From contig NW_026947544.1 in NCBI RefSeq assembly GCF_034190915.1, positions 372,001 to 436,000 of the forward strand: a stretch of DNA of 64,000 nt. Reading direction: 5' to 3'. Shown here in pieces: positions 33,646 through 43,470 of the stretch. The stretch is from Cavia porcellus. Its lineage: Eukaryota; Chordata; Mammalia; Rodentia; Caviidae. A program made the translations under genes and the position numbers. The notes below the pieces were generated by a model. The model had not been told where the DNA came from. It did no database searches and was given only the letters and a program-made list of their open reading frames with translations. How positions within the stretch are numbered: the first letter of the stretch is position 1; every line of letters begins with the position of its first letter.

Positions 33646-34842
33646 GTAATGATTCAAATATATAAAAATATGTGGTAATCATGATTCCCCATTAGGTGGC
33701 CTTGAAGCCTTATAAAGTTTTCACTCATTAATTAGAAAGGCTTTATTCTGGGCTTCTTGATATGAAAATATTTGAAGCTAAAGTATATGAAGTTTTACCC
33801 AAATATTTCAAGGAAAAAGACACTATGGTAACTACTATTAAGTCAGGTTATAAGGTGGTGAAGTACTAGGTTATTGAAACAGTCATGCTGTGACCTCTAT
33901 TGTTATATTGTTATGTCCTGTTTTATCTCAATCTCCCCCTTATTGTTTCAAAAAAAAATTATTTAGTCATTTCTTATGTTTGTCTTAATTAAAGAAAAAA
34001 TTCAAAAAAATTAGGATATATAAATAGTAACTCTTTTCGATTTCCTATTAACTTGTTTTGAAGTCCTGTAGTACTCCCACGATCTTGTTTTGACTGATTA
34101 GACTCTATTCCATTCTATATGATAGTATCAAGTTTGAAGACATAGGCAACTACTTTGAAGACAATAAGATTCACTAAGATACCCATTCTGGTTTGACTAT
34201 TGTCTTCTTTGGAAGTCCTGTAATGTTTACAATGCCTAAGTTTTATTGGTCTTGTTCTCTACTGTTTTGTCCAACTTTATAATATCTAATAAGATAGACA
34301 ATTCTTTTTAAGGAAACAAGGGACAACGTTGATAACCATTGTTGATAAACTTGTACTCTGTTCTACACCATGTGCTATGTCTATCCTTGGTATTGACTGA
34401 CAGCTTTGTTTTGCCATATTTGACTGTATTCTCCCCCCCCCAAAGAAAGTAATAAGCACTAAGGAGTAATAAAATCCAAGATGTGTAAACTTTGTTGTAA
34501 AAAAGAGAGGGAAAAAAAAAAAGAAAAAGAACTCTAATGGATATAACAGCAAGTGTGTTTGGGGGTGTTAAATAGCTGACTTTATCAATGTTTTTGGAAC
34601 ATTGAACACAGCTGTTTGCAGTCTCCCTGTTTGAATGTCCACCTTGTGTTCTTTGATACTGTGATTTGAGGAACTATTTTCAAGAAAATAGTGTGTAATC
34701 TACTAGCAGGTAATTTCTTACTGTTATGGTTTTTTGTTTTGTTTTGTTTTGTTTTGTTTTGTAGTTCTGTATTGCGTGTACCCTTACGCCGCTTTGGTTT
34801 GTTTTGTGTTTTTCTCTTTTTCCTCTTAAATAAAAAAAAAAA
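33646..34842 (+). mobile_element. L1-2 3'UTR with tandem modules and poly(A)
   Basis: 1.2 kb AT-rich 3'UTR. Module starts are seen at about 33701 (ccttgaagccttataa), 34057 (ttttgaagtcctgta) and 34208 (tggaagtcctgtaatg). It includes a C9 run near 34432-34440, a (GTTTT)n expansion at about 34735-34762 and the terminal ataaa plus A-run. The 3' end is defined by the TSD at 34843. Confidence 0.88.
34735..34762 (+). repeat. (TTTTG)n short tandem repeat
   Basis: Five to six units of ttttg within the L1-2 3'UTR, absent or much shorter at the matching place in L1-1 (15220-15290). A local expansion. Confidence 0.85.
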
Positions 34843-34853
34843 TAGAGCAGAAA

Positions 34854-35289
34854 TTATTGAAACTAAAATTCATGGAGAAAATAACAAAATTAATGCATAG
34901 AACTGCTAAAATTTTGTAAGAACACACATGGTAGACAAATTAATTTTGATTTTCCCACATTAACACAGATAAAAATGAGGTTGTGCAATTGGAAAAGAAA
35001 GTCTCATAACATTTTCTGCAGATGTCCAAACAACTTATGTCAAAATAACATATTTCTATGATGAAGAAAAACTGATAATATTTATGAAATCTAAACCAGA
35101 CCTGTAATTTTGAAAAATATTCTACTTAAGGATATTAATGATAACTGCCCCACGAATCCCAATAGAATTAACCCACTAAGCAATGATTACATGGAAAATA
35201 AAATGAATTAATAGCATGAAATTAATATCACAATGACACATCAATATGTCTTGTTTTTACCATGAAGTTAAATGATTCCAATTTACTAA
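34854..35289 (+). mobile_element. Old L1 fragments (ORF2 linker, ORF1 end, ORF2 start)
   Basis: 34854-34900 continues the ORF2 helical frame interrupted by L1-2. 35050-35190 reads like ORF1 C-terminus (YFYDEEKLIIFMKSKPDL), and 35230-35310 like the start of ORF2 (aaatgattccaatttactaa, then gaaacagac). The order is rearranged, so this is a mosaic of decayed L1 pieces. Confidence 0.5.
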
Positions 35290-36249
35290 TTGAAAGAAAC
35301 AGACTAGGATGTTGCATCCTCTAATAAGGTCCACACCATGTGGGACCCTGGAATTCCAGACAGTGGAGCACACAGGGTCAGGTGAGACACAGGCCACTAG
35401 GATGCCCCAAGGTATACTGGGCTAATGCTGCACAGGTCTCAGGTATTCCAGCCAGTGGTTCACACAGGACCATGCCAGATCTGGGGCATTCCTATAGTCC
35501 TGGTCACCCAGCTCAGGACCCAAGGACTCCATTCAGCAGCATACACACCCAGAGTACTCCTGCTGCATTCAGGGACCACTCACCTCCTAGACCTACAATT
35601 TGCATTGATCTTCAGCTCCTACTTCTACTCCCAGAATCTTTCACTGCAGTGGATTAATGGGGCTGTATCCAGAGGAGACTCAGAAACCCTTCATCCAAAC
35701 AGATACTCAGCAGACTTCCATCAGTGAGGTAAGTTTGCCCCTAAAATGGGAATAGAGTTTGCCACCTTCAGTGGCTAAATATTAACAATAGCAAATCACC
35801 CTGCAGAACTAGCCCACTAGAGAGTTTGGTAAGAGTATTTGTAAGTGCTCCACCACACAGAGAACATCAGGTAGATGGAGAAGAGTACAAATAAGGCTTC
35901 CACAAACCTGAGGAAATTAAGAGGGATTTTGAGATACCCACAGACATAGTAGGGTCCCAGCTGATAGAAACACTGTAAGCAAGAAATATAATGACTCTGA
36001 ACAGCCTGAAGATGCAACAACAGCAGGAACAAAGGGTTGATTTCCATCAATACATCTTGGCTTGCAGCTGAAAAAGAATATAAGACTCACCCAACATGCC
36101 TGGCAGGGGGAATTCTGGTAACTGGTCCACTTCTTCACAAGAGCCCACAAAGTGGATAAACATCAATCTTACAGGAGGATCCTAAGGTACATACTACCAA
36201 CAGTTAAGACTAGTGGGATTGAAAGACCAAATATTAACCCAAAAGTGGA
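35290..36249 (+). mobile_element. 5'UTR-like region of L1-3
   Basis: GC-richer than its surroundings and ends at an ORF1 start. Two related blocks (ggaattccagacagtggagc near 35350 and ggtattccagccagtggttc near 35450) suggest short internal repeats about 98 bp apart. There is no 260-bp monomer. 5'UTR status is inferred from position before ORF1. Confidence 0.55.
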
Positions 36250-37285
36250 AAATTGCAAAACACAAAGTAAAATGCATTCTCAAACATCCAGTCCATCAGG
36301 AGCAAGTACAGGACACACTGAAATAGAGGACTTGCCAATGCATACACCAGAGTTCTCCAAAAGGATATCCACTGAAATAAAAAAAAAAAATGGGGCTATA
36401 TAGAAAATCAAATTAGAAGTAATTTCTCAAGTAAAAAAAAAGATAACAACCCTAGTAAGGGAGTTGCTCAGACAGCTACAAAAAATAGATAAAAAGAGTA
36501 GAAGAAAACTGATTGAAACTTTTAAAGAACACTATAGAAAACAAGCAAAGTCCATTAAAAAAAAAAAAAAAACCTCAGACACCAAAAGAGCAAAAAATTT
36601 ATGGAAAGTTGACAATACCATTTTAGTGAAGCTGAGGACAGAATTTTGGACTTTGAGGACATGATCATAATTAGTGATCATGAAAGGCTAGAACTTTAAA
36701 AAATAACAAAGTAGCATAAAATAATATGGCAGCTTCAAGATAGTGTCAAGAAAAACAGGAGAAGATTACAGGCATTCATGAAGGTGCATGCAAATGACAT
36801 AGGAAAACTGTTAATAGATATAATAATAGGAAATTTCACAAACATGTGGAACAAGCTCATATGCAGCTAAGTGAGGCATATAGAATGCCAAACATCACAA
36901 TCAACATAACCCTACACCCACACACATACTAATTAAAATTCCAGATATGCAGCATAAAAACCAAATACTAAAAGCTGTTAAAGAAAGACACAACTTGTCT
37001 ATCAAGGAAATCCCATTAGAATCATGACTGACTATTCAGCACAAACTCTCAAGTCATATTGAGCTTGGAATGAGGTATTTCAAGGCATTAAACAAATCAA
37101 ATTTCAACCTAAATTGATGTACCAAGAAAACTTTCATTCAAATTCAATGGAGCAAAAGGTATTTCCATGACAAAGAAAAATTGAAGAAATTCATGTCCAC
37201 CAAAGCAACCCTAAATGGAGTATTGACCACAATATCTAGAATGACAGAAAGAAGCCAACAGTCAGGACAAGCAATTAAACAAGTT
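36250..37285 (+). pseudogene. L1-3 ORF1 pseudogene
   Basis: Aligns with L1-2 ORF1 from the QTSSPS segment (36274) through the coiled coil (36400-36660), RRM and C-terminal domain to the end near 37280. The start ATG is lost (ttg). A-runs at 36379-36390 and 36558-36572 disrupt the frame and many stops follow. Divergence is far greater than between L1-1 and L1-2, so it is older. Confidence 0.8.
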
Positions 37286-37329
37286 GGAGAAGGATAAAAC
37301 TAACAACTGTGACATAACATGGTAATGTT

Positions 37330-38802
37330 GATCCAGTACATATCAGTTATATCCATCAATGTAAATGGCCTCAAAAAATCTATAAAAAGAAATTGATTGA
37401 GAGAATGGGTCAAGAAACATGATCACACAAAATGCTGAATAAAATAAGCACATCTGAACCAAAATGAAACTCATAGATTAAAAGTCAAAGGATGGAAAAC
37501 AGTATTCCATGCAATAGCAACACAGAAAAGAGCAACAATAACAATTCTATTCATGGGCAATTGAACTTCAAACCTAAAATAATTAAAAGAGATAAAGAAG
37601 GTTACTACATACACTTGAGTGGAAATATTCAAGAGGAAGAATGAACAATTATAAATATATATGCACCAAAATGAGTAGCACCCAAATGTATAAGATAAAT
37701 CTTAATGGACTTGAAAAACCAAATACATGAGAACACAATTATAATGGGGGATTTCAATACCTCATTGGACAAAGACATAGATCAAATACAGAAAACATCA
37801 GCAAAGAAATAATAGAACAAAATCATACCTGTGAGCAAATGGTCTCTGTGGGTGTTTACAGTGTTCCAGTCAACATCAGAATACATATTTTTCTTATCTG
37901 TGCTAGTCTCCAAAATAGAAACTATATTGTCCCATAAAACATTCTTAAGTAAATGCAAAGGTATTGAAAGTACCCCTTACAAAAATCTCACCATAGAACA
38001 CTAAAATTGGAAATTAATGGTGAAAGAATTTGCAAAACCTGCAAAAATATCTGAAAATTAATTAGCAATGTTCTGAACAACTTGGGGACAATGGATGAAA
38101 TTAAAGTGCTACCTAAAATTTAATGAAAATATGTAAACAGCAAACCACAATGTGTGGGATGAAATTAAGGTGGTTATAAGAAGAAAATATATAGCAACAA
38201 ATTGTCATATGAAGTAAAAAGAAAGAGCACAAATAAACAACCTAATTCTTTATCTGAAGATTCTACAAAAACAGCAAGTTAATCCCAAAACTCATAGAAA
38301 AGGGGAAATTTTAAAGATAAGAATAGAAAGTAATGCAATTGAAACAAAAAATACAATGAATCATAAAGCTGGTATTGAGAGAATAAACAAATTTGTCAAA
38401 CCTCTAGTAAACCTTGCAAGAAAGAGAAAGAAAAAAATGCAATTCATGCAATATGGACTGCAAAAGACGGAAATTACTGTGGATCCCATAGAAATGCAAA
38501 AGTTCATGAATATCTACTTTTAAAGTCTCTACACACAGTAAAAAATCAAGAGGAAGTGAACAGATTTCTAGAAATATAGGAACTATCCAATCTCAGCCAT
38601 GAAGATATAGCAATTTAAATAACCCAATATCAAATATTAAACTCAAAAACATAATTAAAATCTTACCATAAAGAAAAACCCAGGTCTTGACATATTCTTG
38701 CTTGACTTCTATAAGAAACTTAGAGAAAATTTGATTCCAATTCTCATTAAATGCTTTAATGAAATTGAAAAGGAAGCAATCCTCCCTAAATCATTCTTAG
38801 AA
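37330..38802 (+). pseudogene. L1-3 ORF2 5' half (endonuclease to RT start)
   Basis: Begins with the endonuclease INVNGL block (near 37358) and runs to the ILPKSFLE segment (about 38780-38802) in the RT domain, with many stops and indels. It ends abruptly where the 5'UTR of L1-4 starts. The continuation was not found with confidence. Confidence 0.8.
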
Positions 38803-39033
38803 TATCTGTGTGATATCTGTGTGTAAGGTGATTTCCAGCACACATGATGGAAGTTTTGGTCCATCACTCCAAGTAGTTAAGACCCTGCCCAGCAGGCTAT
38901 GTCACTGTAGGATCCCAAGGAGGCTCCCCAGGCCTGACTAGGCCATGTCCAATGAGCTCAGGCACATAAGGTGACTTTCATCACACAGCGGGGAAACTTT
39001 GGAATGTTGTTCAAAACAAAGAAATACACAAAA
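38803..39033 (+). mobile_element. L1-4 short 5'UTR
   Basis: About 230 bp preceding ORF1. The block aaggtga(t/c)tt recurs at about 38827 and 38969 with matching flanks (ca(g/t)cacaca), hinting at a monomer remnant of about 142 bp. 5'UTR call is by position. Confidence 0.55.
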
Positions 39034-39728
39034 ATGACAAAACAAAAGAGCAAAGTGCAATCTTAAGCCTTTAGCCCATTCACAAGCATGCATAGGAGCC
39101 AAAACATAGAAGAAAATGTAAGCCATACCCCTGAAGTTCCTAAAATGATAACAACTGAAGCAGAAGAAACAACTCTGTGTGGCTATAAAAGAATTCAAAT
39201 CAGAAACAATCTCCCAGGTAAAAGAAGAAATGATAAATGTAATGAAAGAACAGATCTAAAGAAGACATAGTTTAAAAATCAGAGGAACAGTGCAAAATGA
39301 TGGGAACCTTGAACAAACAATATAAGAAACAAACAGAATGCATGAAGCAGATTCAAAGAGATATACAGGAAATCATAAAAACCTTTGAAATTTAACCAAA
39401 ACAAAGCCTCAATGAAAGTGAAGATAGAAATTTAGACCTCAAAGACAAGATCACACCTAATGGACAGGAAAGGAAAAGATCTTTTAAGAATAACAAGGAA
39501 CCAGGAAATAATAACTCAACATCCCATAAGATGATGCAAAGAAAAATAACATAAGATTGATAGGAATAAATGAAAAGAAGGGATAACACAAATGATATCA
39601 AGATGCTATTAAACAGAAGTAATAACTGAAAATTTCCCAAACATGAGAATGGAAACTGACATATGGATCAGAGAAGCATATAGAACTCCAAATAGCCTGA
39701 ACAAAAATAAAATTACACCCAGACATAT

Positions 39729-40062
39729 TGTTACTGGATGGGATCTTGGCCCGTGGGAAATGGCACAGAGTCACGGAGAGAATAAACCACACCAGACACC
39801 AGGCTGATGGCAGAGATCCAACTTTTAATATGTCTCCTGCTCTCTTATATAGGCAGGACTGAGACCCAGATGGGAACAGAGCCTAAATGTTGTCCTGGGA
39901 AGGTTGAGGGTGACTCCTGGGGGTGGGGATGTAGCTGGGCGGCATCTGGCAGGGTGGGGTGTCTCACTCGGTTGGCTGATGACATTCCAGGGTCTGAGTC
40001 TGCTCAGTCCTCTCCTCTACCAGAGGCATCATCCATGCCTCCAGACCTTTACCACCTGTAGA
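39729..40062 (-). repeat. 3' LTR of the minus-strand provirus
   Basis: Shares blocks with 42601-42910, for example ccagggtctgagtctgctca and ggctgatggca. On the minus strand a TATA box (TATATAAG) lies at 39844-39851 and the LTR ends in CA at 39729. It is about 25 bp longer than its partner owing to indels. Confidence 0.85.
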
Positions 40063-40079
40063 TTCCCCCCCTTTTTCTA

Positions 40080-40860
40080 TTAAAGCCAAATGAATCGACA
40101 GCATCACAGCTTATTGTGAGCATAATGTTTGGACCTGGGAATGAATCATAGGAAGAGTTGTTATCTCATAAAATCTCAAAATGTCCAAGAGTCCCAGGGT
40201 TGAAAGATCCACTGGAGACAGTAAGCATGGCAGATTGTGTAGAATATCAGTGAGTAGAATGTCTGTCAGAATAGGCATTGTTGTAGGGACCAAGCAACCA
40301 ATTGGGGAGGCATGCAGAAGAGTGGTAAGCAGGTTTTGGTGTAATGTATAGCAACATCATAGAGAATTGACACAAGCAGTGGTCATTTTGATGCATGAAA
40401 GATCTTGTAGCTCAGAATCTAATAGATCTACCTGCTGTTTAAGAGAGTCATGTGGGTATAAGCATTTAAGTGTTGTTGTATTCAAAAGTTTTCGGCTAGG
40501 GGAAATTGGTTGAGTCCTTGGGCTGTCAGAGTTGATTGGGTGAGTGAGACAGCAGCAGCAGTTCATGTAGGGGCAACTCCTCAGTGGCAACAGTAAAAAA
40601 AAAAAAAAAAAAAACTATTATTAAGTCAGCAATGGAGGGCATTGGGGGAAAGTTGAAAGGGTAGAAAGCCTGCCAACAGGGAGGGCTGCAAGGGCTGTAT
40701 AAGGGTCTGGCAGCAAACTGGCAAGTGATCTGGGAGCAAGTAGTATTGGTGGTACTCTGGTTTACACAAGCTAATAGGGAAAAGGATATTTGTGCCAAGG
40801 AATGTGAAGGAAGCCATGAAGAAGTCTGTTTGAGCAGGAAATAAAGGTTAGATGTATAGG
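40080..40860 (-). pseudogene. Env-like remnant of the minus-strand provirus
   Basis: Minus-strand frames at 40526-40798 (90 codons), 40357-40590 and 40111-40293 lie between the integrase end and the 3' LTR, where env is expected. A LKQQVDLLDSELQDLS segment has heptad character typical of a transmembrane-subunit helix, and a short hydrophobic stretch near 40597-40617 comes from an A/T run. Frames are broken. The call rests on position and coiled-coil character. Confidence 0.5.
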
Positions 40861-40929
40861 AGTAGATATGTTTTAGACATCTGGGGTTCTCTTCCTGTGT
40901 GTGTCAATCCACCCACTGGACATCCTTTG

Positions 40930-41340
40930 TCAAGGCTCAGGTGTTGCGTCTGTGAGGTTGGTGGTGGTGGCAGGGTGGACATTCTGGTCAGGGACCCACA
41001 CTGGGTGAGGAGCTGTTTCTGGAAAGACACAAGCAAAGCCTTGGCCTTGAGTTAACAAGGGTGCTGGGGGTTTCCACTGCTGGGTCATAGGGTCTCTCCA
41101 GCAAAAAAGGAGGAGAAGGGTATGTAGAGTTAATGAGGGACCCCAGTGTTTATGCACTGGGGAGAGGCATTTGTTATCAAAAGTTAAATGATTTATGGTT
41201 ATAAAAGCTTTTGTATGTAGTACATCTGTGTGCAGTGGGGATGTAATTTCCCCTCTTTTTAAATATTGTCTTAAGGGTTTGATGGACTCTTTTTATGATG
41301 GCTTCACCCTGTGGATATAAGGAATGCCATGATGTAAAGT
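40930..41340 (-). pseudogene. Integrase C-terminal remnant of the minus-strand provirus
   Basis: On the minus strand a RVHQTLKT segment (near 41290) is followed by a RDPMTQQWKPPAPLLTQGQG segment and a VWVPDQNVHP segment (41100-40960). This is the end of a betaretroviral integrase with its SH3-like DNA-binding domain. Stops separate the parts. The catalytic core is absent, deleted with most of pol. Confidence 0.7.
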
Positions 41341-42060
41341 TCTTTTCTACTTAGAGCATGTATATATTAACAAGTCCCTTCGGGCCAGCCTGCTTTGGAA
41401 GTGGTAGCAAAGATTGAAGAGTAGGAGACTGTGAATTAAATGGCCAGTGAGCAGCAAACCATCCAACAGGTGTGTGTGAGCAATTATCTGATGATTGGCT
41501 ATAAAGTGGCTGCCAGTCAACATGAGACAAGGAAACAGGCTGCTGGCGTCTCACTATGTGCCCTTCAGCGATTTAGCCTCTTCTCACAGCACAGTGAACT
41601 GTAACATGGTCCACAGCAGGGTGGTTGACGCTGATCACATGAGGAGGCACAAGGGGTGACAATTGACCATGACACCTGTCCCAAGATCGTGGTACCCTGC
41701 TACTTGATGGAGGACTGCAAGATTGCAGCTGTTCCGCACACAAGCTGCTCCAAACATATAGCCTGCCAGAAGGCTGGAGTGCCTGCGACCTAGTGTAGTA
41801 TAGTGAGTGGGCAGTGAAAATGTCCTCGTAGGAGAGGGAGACAAAGAATACCCAGAGAGGAGAGATAGTTCTGCCAGAGGGGAGTGAGAGGTCAGAGACT
41901 GGGGAGAAATGCTAGTGCAGGGATCAGAGAAGCTGGGGGCTCATCCTAGCTTGGATCCACTTTCACTTTAAAACAAGGCCTATTGTCTGAAAGAGCAGGG
42001 ACTTTTGCGCGCAGGGCGGCGGGGGCTTCCACTCTGCTCCATCTTTGCCTCCTATTTTAA
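41341..42060 (-). pseudogene. Unresolved provirus interior (deleted gag-pol)
   Basis: Minus-strand frames at 41635-41844 and 41351-41554 are open for 60-70 codons. A TPVGWFAAHWPFNSQS-like stretch may derive from pol. No clear protease, RT or RNase H motif survives, so a large deletion between gag and integrase is inferred from the short interior. Confidence 0.45.
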
Positions 42061-42064
42061 ATGC

Positions 42065-42575
42065 TCAAGAGAGAGATATAACCTTTTTGAATTGAATGAT
42101 GGGGTACAGGACCTGTTGCTTTACTTTCTGTCTGATTCTGTATGTGAAAAGAGAGATCTTTTCTAACTCCTGGGTTAGAGATGGACTGGCGGTTGGTGCA
42201 GCAGCTGCACAAGCAGCAGGATCTGCTAACAGTGGAAAGGCTTCTAAGTCATTCCTGGTAACATTGTTAAGCACGCTTTTATCGTCAGTAGAGCTGGTAA
42301 AAGTCCTAATGGAAAGATTTTCCCTTCATATTGTACCACTGCTTGGACCCGCTTGACAAGGTGAATACAACTTTGTGGGTCCTAAAGATAGGCAGTCTCA
42401 AGACAGGAATTAAAGGGGAGAACAAGTTCCCAGTAATGGGAGAGGTTCTTATATGAAATTTTAAAGTGTCTAGCCTGTAAAAGGGCAGCAAGAGACCATG
42501 CCTGTGGATGCTGCTCTTTGTGAAGTACAGAGTCCATTGTGTGGGTGAGGTCCATTTACTCAATTCAGGGGGTGC
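42065..42575 (-). pseudogene. Gag N-terminal (matrix) remnant of the minus-strand provirus
   Basis: Lies directly after the primer-binding site on the minus strand, where the matrix part of gag belongs. Frames 42306-42563 and 42065-42274 are open but short; an alternative frame gives KISYKNLSHYWELV with matrix-like character. An Ala-rich stretch (PAACAAAAPTAS) follows. Assignment is mainly positional. Confidence 0.5.
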
Positions 42576-42579
42576 TCGG

Positions 42580-42598
42580 GTCCCTGTTCATGGTGCCA
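42580..42598 (-). promoter_or_regulatory. tRNA-Lys primer-binding site of the provirus
   Basis: Reads gtccctgttc plus tgcca on the plus strand, the complement of a PBS for the 3' end of tRNA-Lys with a one-base insertion and changes in the middle. It sits two bases from the LTR edge at 42601. Fixes the element's orientation as minus. Confidence 0.75.
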
Positions 42599-42600
42599 AC

Positions 42601-42910
42601 TGTCGCTACGTGGGGACCTGGGCCTGTGGAAGTGGTGCGGAGTCATGGAGGGAATAAACTACACTGGAGACTACACAGGCTGATGGCACAGTTCCAACGT
42701 TTAATATTTTTTCTGCCCTCATTATAGGAAAGGCTGAGACCAGGATGGGGACAGAGACTAGATGGCATCCCAGGAAGGTTGAGGGCAGCTCCTGGGTGCA
42801 GCACCAGAGCAGGGCGTTGTCTGGCAGGGCAATTCACTCAGTCTGCCAAGAACATTCCAGGGTCTGAGTCTGCTCAGTCCCTCTCCTCTGCCAGTCCTTT
42901 ACTCCACATA
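42601..42910 (-). repeat. 5' LTR of the minus-strand provirus
   Basis: Partner of 39729-40062. It starts (plus strand) tgtcgctacgtggggacctg, against tgttactggatgggatcttg. The divergence implies a long residence. The TATA region is degenerate (near 42720). Confidence 0.85.
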
Positions 42911-43448
42911 ACATATAATAATCACCATCCCAGAAATTTAACAGAGGAACAGAATATTAAAAGCTATAAGACAGAAGAAAGAGATTACTTATAGATGAAA
43001 ACCTATCAAAAATCACAGCAGATTCTTCAAACAATGAAGTCAAAAAGAGCATGAATTGATGTTTTTCAGATCTAAAGGTAAGGGACTTCCATCCCAGACT
43101 GATGTAGTCTGAAAAACTGTTCTCCAAAATGGATCACAAAACAAGATACTTGTATGACAGACAACATCTGAAGAACTTCATGACCACCATACCAACACTG
43201 AAAAGAATACTCGAAGTCATTTTATATAGACATAGGAAAAAGGCACTAAGCAAGGTAGACAATTAAACAAACTGTAAAGGTAAAGAAATGCCAGCAGTAA
43301 GATAAAATGTCAAAAATAAACAAATATAAATCACTTATAACCATTAATGTAAATGGCCTCAGTTCACCAATTAAAAGAAACAGATTGGCACAATGGATCG
43401 AGAAACAACATCCAACCATATGCTGTCTACAAGAAATACATTTAACCA

Positions 43449-43470
43449 AAAAAAAAAAAAAAAAAAAAAA
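43449..43470 (+). repeat. A22 homopolymer in L1-4 ORF2
   Basis: Pure A-run replacing the segment that reads TQKDTHR in L1-2 (compare 29970). A replication-slippage expansion in a pseudogene. Confidence 0.9.

Larger units (their letters stand above)
28097..34842 (+). mobile_element. Full-length, best-preserved LINE-1 (L1-2) with 11-bp TSD
   Basis: About 6.75 kb: 5'UTR with one full 260-bp monomer, intact ORF1, near-intact ORF2, 3'UTR and poly(A) tail (34829-34842). The TSD TAGAGCAGAAA is at 28086-28096 and 34843-34853, identical. ORF2 carries only three inactivating changes. It is the youngest-looking autonomous-type element in the window and the best reference for the others. Confidence 0.96.
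39728..42910 (-). mobile_element. Internally deleted betaretrovirus-like provirus, minus strand
   Basis: Two related LTRs (39729-40062 and 42601-42910) bound a 2.5-kb interior. The target duplication is ACATA at 39723-39727 and 42911-42915 inside L1-4 ORF1. A sequence at 42580-42598 complements the 3' end of tRNA-Lys (gtccctgttc...gcca), the primer-binding site, just inside the right (5') LTR. A C7T5-type tract at 40064-40078 is the polypurine tract next to the left (3') LTR. The interior keeps gag start, integrase end and env-like parts; the rest is deleted. Confidence 0.85.
39034..43266 (+). pseudogene. L1-4 ORF1 pseudogene split by a provirus
   Basis: ATG 39034 (MTKQKS), N-terminus and coiled coil with stops. 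It is interrupted at 39727 in the middle of the PRHI segment (compare 29428) and resumes at 42911 with IIITIPEI, reaching TAA 43264-43266. The 3.18-kb interruption is the element at 39728-42910. Confidence 0.85.

Noticed and set aside
40526..40798. Poly-Phe membrane-like segment in a minus-strand ORF
   Set aside because: The Phe run is encoded by an A/T homopolymer (40597-40617), not a credible transmembrane helix.
42640..42660. aataaa in the right LTR as a poly(A) signal on the plus strand
   Set aside because: The PBS, PPT and TATA box all place the provirus on the minus strand, so this plus-strand hexamer is incidental.
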